In this document: one piece after another, positions 7,704 through 15,171 of the stretch | How the letters are laid out: each line of letters opens with the position of its first letter | Numbering within the stretch: position 1 is the first letter of the stretch | Origin: Candidatus Parcubacteria bacterium | GTDB lineage: Bacteria; Patescibacteriota; Minisyncoccia; UBA6257; JAPLYJ01 | Assembly (NCBI GenBank): GCA_026395655.1 | Contig: JAPLYJ010000020.1 | Coordinates: 1-22,467, forward strand | Length of the DNA stretch: 22,467 bases | Direction of reading: 5' to 3' | Notes under the pieces: model-generated | Told to the model about the DNA's origin: nothing | What the model saw: the letters and a program-made list of their open reading frames with translations, nothing else | Databases searched by the model: none | Position numbers and translations under genes: made by a program

Positions 7704-9491
7704 ATGAAATCAAACAAATTAAGAAAAGAATTTTTAAAGTTTTTTCAAGAAAAAGGGCATGCTCTTCTGCTTTCAGCTTCGCTTGTTCCTGAAAATGATT
7801 CTACCGTGCTTTTTAACACAGCTGGCATGCAACCACTGGTACCATATCTTTTAGGGCAAAAACATGCTCAAGGATTAAGATTGGTTAGCTGTCAAAAATG
7901 TGTTCGTACTAAAGATATAGATTCAGTGGGTGATGATACGCATCTAACTTTTTTTGAAATGTTAGGTAATTGGTCTTTGGGAGATTATTGGAAAAAAGAA
8001 AGCATTTCTTGGAGCTACGAATTTCTTACCCAAAATTTAAAAATATCACCTTCTAAGTTAGCTGTTACTTGTTTTGCTGGTGAAAAAAATATATCAAAAG
8101 ATATTGAATCAGCTAAGTATTGGCAAGATTTAGGTATACCTTTAGATAGAATACATTTTTTACCTAGGGAAAATAATTGGTGGGAACCAGCTGGTGAAAC
8201 TGGGCCTTGCGGACCTGATACAGAAATTTTTTATTGGACAGGCTCTGATGCTCCTAGCAATGATATTAACAATCCTAAATGGGTAGAAATCTGGAACAAT
8301 GTTTTTATGGCTTACAATAAAACCATATCTGATAGCTATGAACCTTTAGAACAAAGAAACGTAGATACTGGCATGGGGTTAGAAAGAACCTTGGCTATTT
8401 TAAATAATTTTGACAATGTCTATGAAATAGATGTTTTCCAACCAATCATTAAACAAATTTCAGAGACTAGTGATTTGCCATATGCAGATAAGAATATTAA
8501 ATCATTTAGAATTATTGCTGATCATATCAAAACAGCTGTGTTTATGCTATCAGAAAACATTGCTCCCAGTAATTTAGATAGGGGATATGTATTACGCCGT
8601 CTTGTTCGTAGAGCCATACGCTATTGTCGTTTTTTAAACAATCAAGATACTATTATTTTAAAAACAGCTCAAACAGTCATTGATATTTATAAAGACATAT
8701 ATCCGGAATTAGAAACCCAAAAAACATATATTTTTGATCAATTAAAACAAGAAGAAACAAAATTTGGTCATACCTTAGAAAAAGGTTTAAAAGAATTAGA
8801 AAAATTCTCGCTTGAGCAATCTGATGATTTAACAGATTCTGATTATGGTAAAAAAGCTTTTTATTTTTTTGAAAGTTTTGGTTTACCTCCTGAATTAAGC
8901 TTTGAAGAATTGTCTTTAAAATCTATCAATTTTGAAGATTTTTCTAAAGCTTTTCAAGTTGAATTTACCAAACACCAAGAATTAAGCCGTAATAATAGCT
9001 TAGGTAAATTTAAAAGTGGATTAGCGGACAATGAATCAAATACCATAAAATATCATACTGCTACCCATTTGCTTTTAGCTGCCTTAAGAAAAATATTAGG
9101 TACCCATGTTTCTCAAAAAGGGTCTAACATTACCAGTGAGAGATTACGCTTTGATTTTTCCCATTCTGAAAAATTAACTTTGGAACAAATAAAAGAGATA
9201 GAAGATTTAATTAATTTAAAAATCAAAAAAAATCTTACAATATCAATGTCTGAAATGGATTTAAATCAAGCGTTAGCGCAAGGAGCCATGGGTGTTTTTC
9301 AATCTAAATACGATGATGCAGTCAAAGTTTATACCATTTTAGATCCTGAAGAAAAATTAGGGTATTTTTCAAAAGAAATCTGCGCTGGTCCCCATGTTTC
9401 AAACACTGAATTAATTGGAAATTTTAAAATTATTAAGGAAGAAGCAGTCTCTAATGGGATCAGGAGGATTAAGGCAACTATTTCTTTTTGA
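7704..9491 (+). CDS. alaS: Alanine--tRNA ligase, minimal form lacking the C-Ala domain
   Basis: AlaRS charges tRNA(Ala) with alanine. The start is set at the ATG 4 bases after mnmA, because the product then begins MKSNKLRKEFLKFF, the usual AlaRS N-terminus. The reading 24 bases further upstream would overlap mnmA. The catalytic core shows NDSTVLFNTAGMQPLVPYL and TFFEMLGNWSLGDYW. The anticodon-independent tRNA-recognition region follows, and then the editing domain, with metal ligands H451 and H455 (HTATH) and C560 and H564 (CAGPH in place of the common CGGTH). At 595 residues it is far shorter than the usual ~870. It stops just after the editing domain, so C-Ala is missing, and the beta-barrel linker before the editing domain also appears lost. 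It is the only gene here ending in TGA. Confidence 0.95.
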   Translation: MKSNKLRKEFLKFFQEKGHALLLSASLVPENDSTVLFNTAGMQPLVPYLLGQKHAQGLRLVSCQKCVRTKDIDSVGDDTHLTFFEMLGNWSLGDYWKKESISWSYEFLTQNLKISPSKLAVTCFAGEKNISKDIESAKYWQDLGIPLDRIHFLPRENNWWEPAGETGPCGPDTEIFYWTGSDAPSNDINNPKWVEIWNNVFMAYNKTISDSYEPLEQRNVDTGMGLERTLAILNNFDNVYEIDVFQPIIKQISETSDLPYADKNIKSFRIIADHIKTAVFMLSENIAPSNLDRGYVLRRLVRRAIRYCRFLNNQDTIILKTAQTVIDIYKDIYPELETQKTYIFDQLKQEETKFGHTLEKGLKELEKFSLEQSDDLTDSDYGKKAFYFFESFGLPPELSFEELSLKSINFEDFSKAFQVEFTKHQELSRNNSLGKFKSGLADNESNTIKYHTATHLLLAALRKILGTHVSQKGSNITSERLRFDFSHSEKLTLEQIKEIEDLINLKIKKNLTISMSEMDLNQALAQGAMGVFQSKYDDAVKVYTILDPEEKLGYFSKEICAGPHVSNTELIGNFKIIKEEAVSNGIRRIKATISF

Positions 9492-9561
9492 TTTTAATTT
9501 ACTTTTTTCTTTTAATATACTATCATTAAGATATATTAATCAAAAGTTTGTTTTAAAAAAT

Positions 9562-11067
9562 ATGGCAGAAAAAAAACATCCCCGCAAAAAGAAAGTTGAA
9601 TTACCCTCAGGACCTGAGGCTTTTAAAAAAATGATAGACATCTATCCACCTGCTTTTTTCCCACCCGAAGAAGAACTCGAAGATGAGGTAGAAGAAAAAC
9701 AAAAATGGGAAGATGAACAAGAAGTTAGTATTAGCCAAAAAACAATCTCATATCGTGATGTTTCTGAAGATCAAGAAATTGAAGCCCAGGCATATGATAT
9801 AGAAGAAACTGAAAGCCAAACCCAAATTAAACAAATCAAAGATGTTGAGCCAGAAAGATATACAAAATATCAGCCTTTTAAATTTAATAAAAATAAAACA
9901 AAAAAAGAATCATACAAGCCAGAAAGAAAAATTAATTATATCTTTATTTTCCTAGCAGCTTTAATGATTGGTGCCATACTTTGGTATGTAGGATTTAAGA
10001 TCATGCCCAAAGCAACTGTTACCATTCAAACTAAAAAAGATATCATTACTTTTGATAGTTTGGTTTTAATGGATACCTCTGTTAGCAAGCCTGACGCTGA
10101 ACGTAAGGTTTTACCAGCTCAACTTCTAGTTTTCAAAGAGAGCCAATCTGGAGAATTTGCAGCTACAGGTAAAAGTCAGAATGGAGCTAAAGCCAAAGGT
10201 ACAATTACCATTTACAATAATTACAATGCTTTACCACAAATTCTAGTAGCCACTACTAGATTTGTATCTGAAAAGGGACTTGTTTTTCGCTTAGATTCAA
10301 GAACAATAGTACCTGGCGCTATTACCAAAGATGGTAAATTAGAACCTAGCGCTATCATCGCTACTGTTACAGCTGAAAAAGCAGGAGCTGAATATAATAT
10401 AGGGGCTAGCAAATTTCAAATTCCAGGTTTCCAAGGTTCACCTAAGTATGAAAAATTCTATGCCGTATCAGAAAAAGCTTTTACTGGAGGTGGAGCTTTA
10501 GAATCTAAATATGTTACTGCTGAAGATCTAAAAAACGCAGAAAAAGTTTTAGGAGATAAATTATTTACTCTTTTTGATAATGATCAAACAACAAAAATAC
10601 CTCAAGGATTTAAATTGTTAGATTCAGCTAAGATTGTTAAGATAGACAATATACAAATAGATGCTAAGGCTGGGGATACCAAAGATAAATTTAATGTTAC
10701 TTTAGGGGGACAAACAAAAGTTATCGTTTTTTCAGAAGCAGCTCTAATAACAATCATTAAAGAAACCTTAAAACCAACATTAATTGCTGGTACTAATTTT
10801 TACCAAGAACCAGAAATCAATTATCAAAACATCAAGGCTGATTTTGACAAGGGGACTATCTCTGTTAAAATTTTAGCTGATTTTCGTACCCATTACGAGA
10901 TAGATGATACAGAATTTAAAAAAGAATTAAACAATAAATCAGTCCCAGAAGCAATGAAATTAATACAAAGTAACAGCTATATAGACAAAGCCCAAATTAA
11001 CCTCTGGCCAGCCTGGAATAGCCGTATACCTCAAAATACCAATAGAATCTCTATCGTAGTTGACTAA
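9562..11067 (+). CDS. Single-pass membrane protein, baseplate-J-like extracytoplasmic region
   Basis: A 501-residue protein whose function I do not know. The start is placed at ATG 9562 (MAEKKHPRKKK), because an upstream in-frame ATG at 9415 would read far into alaS in another frame. Residues 1-120 are a charged, acidic, probably disordered cytoplasmic segment. A membrane helix runs at about 124-146 (YIFIFLAALMIGAILWYVGF). Outside it, a beta-rich region contains KAKGTITIYNNYNA, LVATTRFVSEKGLVFRL and TIVPGAI, which resemble Patescibacteria proteins annotated as baseplate J/gp47-like. There are no phage genes nearby, so I read the match as a shared beta domain and not as a prophage. The gene probably has its own weak promoter (TATACT at 9516-9521, with no good -35). 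The infA promoter overlaps its stop codon. Confidence 0.65.
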   Translation: MAEKKHPRKKKVELPSGPEAFKKMIDIYPPAFFPPEEELEDEVEEKQKWEDEQEVSISQKTISYRDVSEDQEIEAQAYDIEETESQTQIKQIKDVEPERYTKYQPFKFNKNKTKKESYKPERKINYIFIFLAALMIGAILWYVGFKIMPKATVTIQTKKDIITFDSLVLMDTSVSKPDAERKVLPAQLLVFKESQSGEFAATGKSQNGAKAKGTITIYNNYNALPQILVATTRFVSEKGLVFRLDSRTIVPGAITKDGKLEPSAIIATVTAEKAGAEYNIGASKFQIPGFQGSPKYEKFYAVSEKAFTGGGALESKYVTAEDLKNAEKVLGDKLFTLFDNDQTTKIPQGFKLLDSAKIVKIDNIQIDAKAGDTKDKFNVTLGGQTKVIVFSEAALITIIKETLKPTLIAGTNFYQEPEINYQNIKADFDKGTISVKILADFRTHYEIDDTEFKKELNNKSVPEAMKLIQSNSYIDKAQINLWPAWNSRIPQNTNRISIVVD

Positions 11068-11088
11068 ATCATATTTTTTTATTAGAAT
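11060..11088 (+). promoter_or_regulatory. Consensus promoter of the infA-ribosomal operon
   Basis: TTGACT (11060-11065) and TAGAAT (11083-11088) are separated by exactly 17 bases, and each box matches consensus at 5 of 6. The -35 box overlaps the last codons and the stop of the upstream membrane-protein gene. The predicted start near 11095 leaves only about 6 bases before the infA ATG, a nearly leaderless message. Confidence 0.75.
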
Positions 11089-11100
11089 ACTCAAGTTGTT

Positions 11101-11322
11101 ATGAAAAACCAAAACGAAGAGCTCAAAGTGGAAGGAACCATTATTGAAGCTTTGCCCAGTACTACCTTTAAAGTCAGACTGGCTGATGGTAGAGAAATAT
11201 TAGTCTATTTGGCTGGTAAACTAAGACTTCATTACATAAAAATCCTACCCGGCGATCGGGTTTTAATAGAACTTTCCCCATACGACCAAAACAGGGGGCG
11301 TATTGTTTATAGGCTCAAATAA
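11101..11322 (+). CDS. infA: Translation initiation factor IF-1
   Basis: IF-1 binds the A site of the 30S subunit during initiation. The 73-residue product is a single S1/OB-fold domain of standard length. Typical segments are VEGTIIEALPSTTFKVRL, GREILVYLAGKLR (family form: G-H-hydrophobic-SGK-hydrophobic-R) and ILPGDRVLIELSPYD. The GRIVYR ending is also standard. It opens the ribosomal/transcription operon and is followed 15 bases later by rpmJ, a very common order. No Shine-Dalgarno sequence precedes the ATG; the bases before it are caagttgtt. Confidence 0.96.
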   Translation: MKNQNEELKVEGTIIEALPSTTFKVRLADGREILVYLAGKLRLHYIKILPGDRVLIELSPYDQNRGRIVYRLK

Positions 11323-11337
11323 CTAGATAAAAATTAT

Positions 11338-11451
11338 ATGCATGTTAGTTCTTCAGTAAAAAAAATATGCCGCAATTGCAAGTCAGTGAGACGCAAAAAA
11401 CGGGTATATATCATTTGCACAAACCCAAAACATAAACAAAGACAGGGTTAA
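11338..11451 (+). CDS. rpmJ: 50S ribosomal protein L36 (bL36)
   Basis: A 37-residue zinc-binding ribosomal protein, short enough to be missed by length-filtered gene calling. The translation begins MHVSSSVKKICRNCKSV and ends NPKHKQRQG, matching bL36 throughout. The zinc ligands C11, C14, C27 and H32 are all present. It sits between infA and rpsM, the usual bacterial place for rpmJ. Confidence 0.95.
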   Translation: MHVSSSVKKICRNCKSVRRKKRVYIICTNPKHKQRQG

Positions 11452-11474
11452 TTTATTATAAAATATTTATACAT

Positions 11475-11864
11475 ATGTTTCGTATATCTAGCACTACATT
11501 ACCAGATAACAAAAACTTAGACGTTGCTTTAAGCTACCTTTACGGTATTGGTAGACCCTTAGCTTTAACTATTTTAAAAAAAGCTAATCTTGACCCACAT
11601 ATTAAAATTAAAAATCTTACCAGCGAACAAACTGCTAAACTCAGAGAAATTATTGAAAAAACCTATCGTGTAGAAGATGATTTGCGTAGAGAAGTCAGGG
11701 GTAATATTAAAAGATTAGTTAACATTGGATCATATCGTGGTACTCGTCACATTAGAAAATTACCAACCAGAGGTCAACATACTAAAACCAATACTCGCAC
11801 TGTTAGAGGCAATGTCCGTAAAACAGTAGGTTCTGGTAAAAAGAAATCATCTGAAAAAACATAA
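11475..11864 (+). CDS. rpsM: 30S ribosomal protein S13 (uS13)
   Basis: uS13 lies in the head of the 30S subunit and contacts P-site tRNA and the 50S subunit. The 129-residue product has the helix-two-turn-helix core, with LSYLYGIGRPLA and the IGSYRGTRHIRKLPTRGQHTKTN stretch that is almost invariant in bacteria. It has a basic lysine-rich tail. Length is slightly above the typical 118-125. It follows rpmJ by 23 bases and starts in the catATG context common in this window, with no Shine-Dalgarno site. Confidence 0.97.
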   Translation: MFRISSTTLPDNKNLDVALSYLYGIGRPLALTILKKANLDPHIKIKNLTSEQTAKLREIIEKTYRVEDDLRREVRGNIKRLVNIGSYRGTRHIRKLPTRGQHTKTNTRTVRGNVRKTVGSGKKKSSEKT

Positions 11865-11872
11865 AATATAAT

Positions 11873-12328
11873 ATGGGAAAAACTCGTATAGCTAGTAAAA
11901 CTGAAGAAGAAATTATTAAAGAAGCAGACACCGTAGATGAAACTATTAAAAAAGTTGAATCTAAGGTTAGCTCTAAAAAACGTGTAGAAAAAGGTTGTAT
12001 CTACATTAGCGCTTCTTACAATAATACCATCATGACTGCCACTGATATGTATGGCAAAGTTTTAGCTTGGACTTCTGCTGGATCATTAGGTTTTAAAGGT
12101 CCTAAAAAAGCTACTCCTTTTGCTGCTTCTAAGGTAGCAGAAGCTTTAATCGAAAAGATAGAAAAGAATGGTTTAAAAGAAGTAGAAGTATATGTTAAAG
12201 GCGTAGGCGGAGGTAGGGAATCATCTATTCGTTCACTTTCTACCCATGGTTTGGATATTAAGGTGATTAAAGATGTTACTCCGGTTCCTCATAACGGACC
12301 AAAACCACCTAAAGTTAGAAGAGTTTAA
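11873..12328 (+). CDS. rpsK: 30S ribosomal protein S11 (uS11) with N-terminal extension
   Basis: uS11 forms part of the 30S platform near the E site. The conserved core starts at about residue 38 with GCIYISASYNNTI and continues through AWTSAGSLGFKGPKKATPFAA, VKGVGGGRESSIRSL and VTPVPHNGPKPPKVRRV, all diagnostic. The 151-residue length exceeds the usual ~129 because of a Lys/Glu-rich N-terminal extension of about 35 residues. No internal ATG sits at the usual start of the domain, so the extension looks real. It starts 8 bases after rpsM. Confidence 0.97.
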   Translation: MGKTRIASKTEEEIIKEADTVDETIKKVESKVSSKKRVEKGCIYISASYNNTIMTATDMYGKVLAWTSAGSLGFKGPKKATPFAASKVAEALIEKIEKNGLKEVEVYVKGVGGGRESSIRSLSTHGLDIKVIKDVTPVPHNGPKPPKVRRV

Positions 12329-12339
12329 AATATATTAAA

Positions 12340-12975
12340 ATGATTTTAGATATTAAATGTAAAAAATGTAGGAAAATAAACGAAAAACTCTTTCTTAAGG
12401 GAGAGCGTTGTTATTCACCAAAATGTCCTTTGATTAAAATCAAAGCAAACTTATTAAAACGTGGAGGTAAAACTCAAGGTCGCAGACCTAAAAACAAAAG
12501 TGAATTTGGTCGTCAGCTATCTGAAAAACAAAAGGTAAAATTATATTACGGTATTACTGAAAGACAATTAAAAAAATATTACAAAGAAGCTACTAAAAAA
12601 AGAGGTTCTACACCTGAAAACTTAGCTAAAAGGTTAGAGCAGAGATTAGACAGTGTTATTCTCGCTTCTGGTTTTGCTTCTTCTCATACAGCGGCTAGAC
12701 AATTAACTACTCATGGTCATTTTTCACTTAATGGTAAACGCCATGATGTTCCTTCTTCAGAAATTAAAATAAATGATATTATTGCATTGTCTGCTCTCAG
12801 TTTGAAAAAACCAATTTTCAATAATCTCAAAGAAAAATTAGAAAAACATCAAACACCGGCATGGTTGAAAGTAGATTTATCTAATCTTACCATTCAGCTT
12901 GTCAGTGAGCCCGATCTTCAAGAATTAAGCTTGCCTTTTAATTTTTCTCTCATCGTAGAGTTTTATAGCCGTTAA
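12340..12975 (+). CDS. rpsD: 30S ribosomal protein S4 (uS4), zinc-finger type
   Basis: uS4 is a primary 16S rRNA-binding protein that nucleates 30S assembly and can act as an operon repressor. The N-terminus keeps the four-cysteine finger (C7, C10, C24, C29; CxxC-x13-CxxxxC) with LFLKGERCYSPKCP, a typical S4 segment. The S4 RNA-binding domain follows (RLEQRLDSVILASGFASSHTAARQLTTHGHFSLNG). Length (211) is normal. It stands between rpsK and rpoA, the classic alpha-operon order, so S4 autoregulation is possible, but I did not identify a leader structure. Confidence 0.96.
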   Translation: MILDIKCKKCRKINEKLFLKGERCYSPKCPLIKIKANLLKRGGKTQGRRPKNKSEFGRQLSEKQKVKLYYGITERQLKKYYKEATKKRGSTPENLAKRLEQRLDSVILASGFASSHTAARQLTTHGHFSLNGKRHDVPSSEIKINDIIALSALSLKKPIFNNLKEKLEKHQTPAWLKVDLSNLTIQLVSEPDLQELSLPFNFSLIVEFYSR

Positions 12976-12997
12976 AAGTTAACAAACAAAAACATAT

Positions 12998-13951
12998 ATG
13001 ATTACTTTACCTTCCAACCCTCAAATAATTGAGGAAAAAGGACAAAATGCTACCATTGAAATCAAAGGCCTATACCCAGGATATGGGGTAACTTTAGGTA
13101 ATTCATTACGTCGCGTGCTTTTGTCTTCCTTGCAAGGTGCAGCTATCACTTCATTTAAAATTCAAGGGATCCAACACGAATTTTCTACCCAAGAATATGT
13201 TTTAGAAGATACCTTAGATATCATGCTTAATTTGAAAAAAATCAGATTAAAATGTTTTAGCGATGAACCTCAAAAATTACATATTAAAGTTAAAGGTGAA
13301 AGAGAAATCACAGCTAAAGACATTGAAAAAAACAGCCAAGTAGAAATATTCAACTTAGATGCTCATATTGCTACTTTAACTGACAAAAAAGGTGAATGGG
13401 AGGCAGAATTAATTGTAGAAAAAGGTATTGGGTATTCTCCAGCTGAAGAACACAAAGAAGAAAACATGCCCATTGGTTTTATGGTTTTAGATGCTATTTA
13501 TTCTCCTGTTAAAAAAGTGAATTTTTTTGTAGAAGATATGCGCGTAGGTAAGAGAGTAGATTTTAATAAATTAACTTTTGATATTGAAACTGATGGTACC
13601 ACTTCACCTTTAGAAGCTTTTAACGAAAGCGTCAATATTTTAAAAACACATTTTGAATTATTGTCCCAATGGTCTACACCCATTGAAACAAAAGAAAAAA
13701 ATACAGAATCAGAAGAATGGTTAGTAGCAGACAAAGACGATGCTAATGATGATCCTAAAGAAATCAAAGTAGAAGAAATGAAATTTTCTAACAGAACAGA
13801 AAATGCTCTTTTAAAAAATAGCATTAAAACATTAGCTGGAATTTTAAGATATTCTGAAGAAGGTTTAGGTGAATTAGAGGGTTTAGGTGATAAATCATTA
13901 AAAGAAGTCATCTCTAAAATTAAAAAATTAGGATATACGCTTAAAGATTAA
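12998..13951 (+). CDS. rpoA: DNA-directed RNA polymerase subunit alpha
   Basis: The alpha subunit dimerises to nucleate RNA polymerase and contacts promoter DNA and activators. The N-terminal domain shows PGYGVTLGNSLRRVLLSSL and later IETDGTTSPLEAF. A linker rich in Asp, Glu and Lys (about residues 222-258) leads to a complete C-terminal domain: FSNRTENALLKNSIKTLAGIL, then GLGELEGLGDKSLKEVISKIKKLGY, the DNA-binding helix-hairpin-helix. Length 317 is normal. A retained alpha-CTD means UP-element and activator contacts are possible in this organism. It lies 22 bases after rpsD. Confidence 0.97.
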   Translation: MITLPSNPQIIEEKGQNATIEIKGLYPGYGVTLGNSLRRVLLSSLQGAAITSFKIQGIQHEFSTQEYVLEDTLDIMLNLKKIRLKCFSDEPQKLHIKVKGEREITAKDIEKNSQVEIFNLDAHIATLTDKKGEWEAELIVEKGIGYSPAEEHKEENMPIGFMVLDAIYSPVKKVNFFVEDMRVGKRVDFNKLTFDIETDGTTSPLEAFNESVNILKTHFELLSQWSTPIETKEKNTESEEWLVADKDDANDDPKEIKVEEMKFSNRTENALLKNSIKTLAGILRYSEEGLGELEGLGDKSLKEVISKIKKLGYTLKD

Positions 13952-13964
13952 CATACAAGATTAA

Positions 13965-14318
13965 ATGAAACATTTAAAGAAAGGAAAAAAATTCCATAGG
14001 AAAACAGATCAACGCAAAGCTTTACTGAAACAATTGTCAGCTCAGCTTATCTTAAAAGAAAAAATCAAAACTACTTTGATTAAAGCTAAAGAAACGCAAA
14101 GAACCACAGAAAAATTAATTACTTTGTCTAAAAAACAAACTCTTTCGTGTTTTAGGGCTCTCTTAGCCAAGCTACCTGAAAAAGCAGCTCAAAAGCTCTA
14201 TTACCAATTAGCTCCACTTTATTTAACTAAACCAGGGGGATATACCCGTATTATCAAATTAGCTAAGCCAAGACTTAATGATGCCGCCCCCATGGCATAT
14301 ATTGAATTGATTAAATAA
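13965..14318 (+). CDS. rplQ: 50S ribosomal protein L17 (bL17)
   Basis: bL17 sits near the peptide exit of the 50S subunit. The 117-residue product begins MKHLKKGKKFHRKTDQRKAL, matching the family start, and ends with GGYTRIIKLAKPRLNDAAPMAYIEL, the diagnostic C-terminus. Length is normal. It follows rpoA by 13 bases, as in most bacteria. Confidence 0.96.
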   Translation: MKHLKKGKKFHRKTDQRKALLKQLSAQLILKEKIKTTLIKAKETQRTTEKLITLSKKQTLSCFRALLAKLPEKAAQKLYYQLAPLYLTKPGGYTRIIKLAKPRLNDAAPMAYIELIK

Positions 14319-14327
14319 CAAAACAAC

Positions 14328-14687
14328 ATGGCCATATCAAAAGAGAAAAAATATATTACCTTAGATGCCCAAGGTCAAAGCGCAGGACGTTTGGCTTCTC
14401 AAATCTCTATGATTTTACAAGGTAAACATACCGCTAGTTTTAAACCTAATTTAGCAGGAGAGTCTATTGTCACTGTTATCAATTTAAAACAATTAGTTTT
14501 TAAAGGCACCAAGCCTCTATCCAAAATATATTATCACCATACTGGATATATCGGTCATTTGAAAGAAGAAACATTAAAACATTTGTGGGAACGCAATCCG
14601 AAATTAGTTTTGAGAAAAGCAGTTTACGGTATGCTACCAAAGAATAAGTTGCGAGCCTTAAGAATTAAAAGATTAATTATCAAATAA
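14328..14687 (+). CDS. rplM: 50S ribosomal protein L13 (uL13), short form
   Basis: uL13 is an early-assembling 50S protein. The 119-residue product shows LDAQGQSAGRLASQISMILQGK, the ITVINLKQL-like core, KIYYHHTGYIGHLK and the VYGMLPKNKLRALRIKRL ending. Typical bacterial uL13 is about 142 residues. This one stops soon after the MLPKN motif and lacks the usual C-terminal tail, a shortening I would expect in reduced genomes. It is paired with rpsI 4 bases later, the standard L13-S9 order. Confidence 0.95.
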   Translation: MAISKEKKYITLDAQGQSAGRLASQISMILQGKHTASFKPNLAGESIVTVINLKQLVFKGTKPLSKIYYHHTGYIGHLKEETLKHLWERNPKLVLRKAVYGMLPKNKLRALRIKRLIIK

Positions 14688-14691
14688 ATTC

Positions 14692-15138
14692 ATGCCTAAA
14701 AAGATTGTTTTACCAGTAAAAAAAGTAGTAGACGAAATTGAAGAAAAACCCAGCAGATATTTTGAAGCTGTTGGTAGACGTAAAACTTCTGTAGCCAGAG
14801 TAAGACTTTTCCCTCATAGCAAGGGCTTAACTGTTAATGATTTAACACTTAATAAGTATTTTTCTTTAAAGAATCTTCAAGATACTGTTTTAAGCCCATT
14901 TGTTAAAACCCAAACAGAAAATCAATTTCAAACTTCTATCAAAGTAAAAGGTGGTGGTATCAATGGCCAAGCTGATGCCATTAAATTAGGTATTAGTAGG
15001 GCTCTTGTTGTCTCAGATCCTAATTTAAGAAAAATTTTAAAAACTTATGGATATCTAACAAGAGACGCTCGTAAAGTAGAAAGAAAGAAATATGGTTTGA
15101 AGAAAGCTAGACGCGCTCCTCAGTGGCAAAAAAGGTAA
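14692..15138 (+). CDS. rpsI: 30S ribosomal protein S9 (uS9)
   Basis: uS9 lies in the 30S head, with its C-terminal tail reaching the P-site tRNA. The 148-residue product has a basic/acidic N-terminal extension of about 20 residues, then YFEAVGRRKTSVARVRLFP, KVKGGGINGQADAIKLGISRAL and the C-terminal RDARKVERKKYGLKKARRAP. The last residues, WQKR, keep the terminal Arg expected to contact tRNA. It is the last gene of the operon, and a strong hairpin follows 5 bases after its stop. Confidence 0.97.
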   Translation: MPKKIVLPVKKVVDEIEEKPSRYFEAVGRRKTSVARVRLFPHSKGLTVNDLTLNKYFSLKNLQDTVLSPFVKTQTENQFQTSIKVKGGGINGQADAIKLGISRALVVSDPNLRKILKTYGYLTRDARKVERKKYGLKKARRAPQWQKR

Positions 15139-15143
15139 AAGAG

Positions 15144-15166
15144 AAAAACCGCATATGCGGTTTTTT
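15144..15166. terminator. Bidirectional intrinsic terminator
   Basis: A perfect 9-bp stem (AAAAACCGC/GCGGTTTTT) with loop ATAT ends in a run of T on the plus strand and has a run of A on the other side. It separates two convergent genes, rpsI and the PEGA-domain gene, whose stop codons lie within 6 bases of it on either side, so it should serve both. Confidence 0.9.
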
Positions 15167-15171
15167 GATTC

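Noticed and set aside
9494..9521. Promoter for the baseplate-J-like gene
   Set aside because: A fair -10 box, TATACT, exists, but no recognisable -35 or TG extension, so I do not list it as a feature.
9415..9561. Longer N-terminus of the baseplate-J-like protein
   Set aside because: It would overlap alaS by 77 bases in another frame and read through an AT-rich intergenic stretch; the lysine-rich start at 9562 is more natural.
13498..13911. Minus-strand 137-aa frame inside rpoA
   Set aside because: It is a shadow of the conserved rpoA coding sequence, with no start signal.
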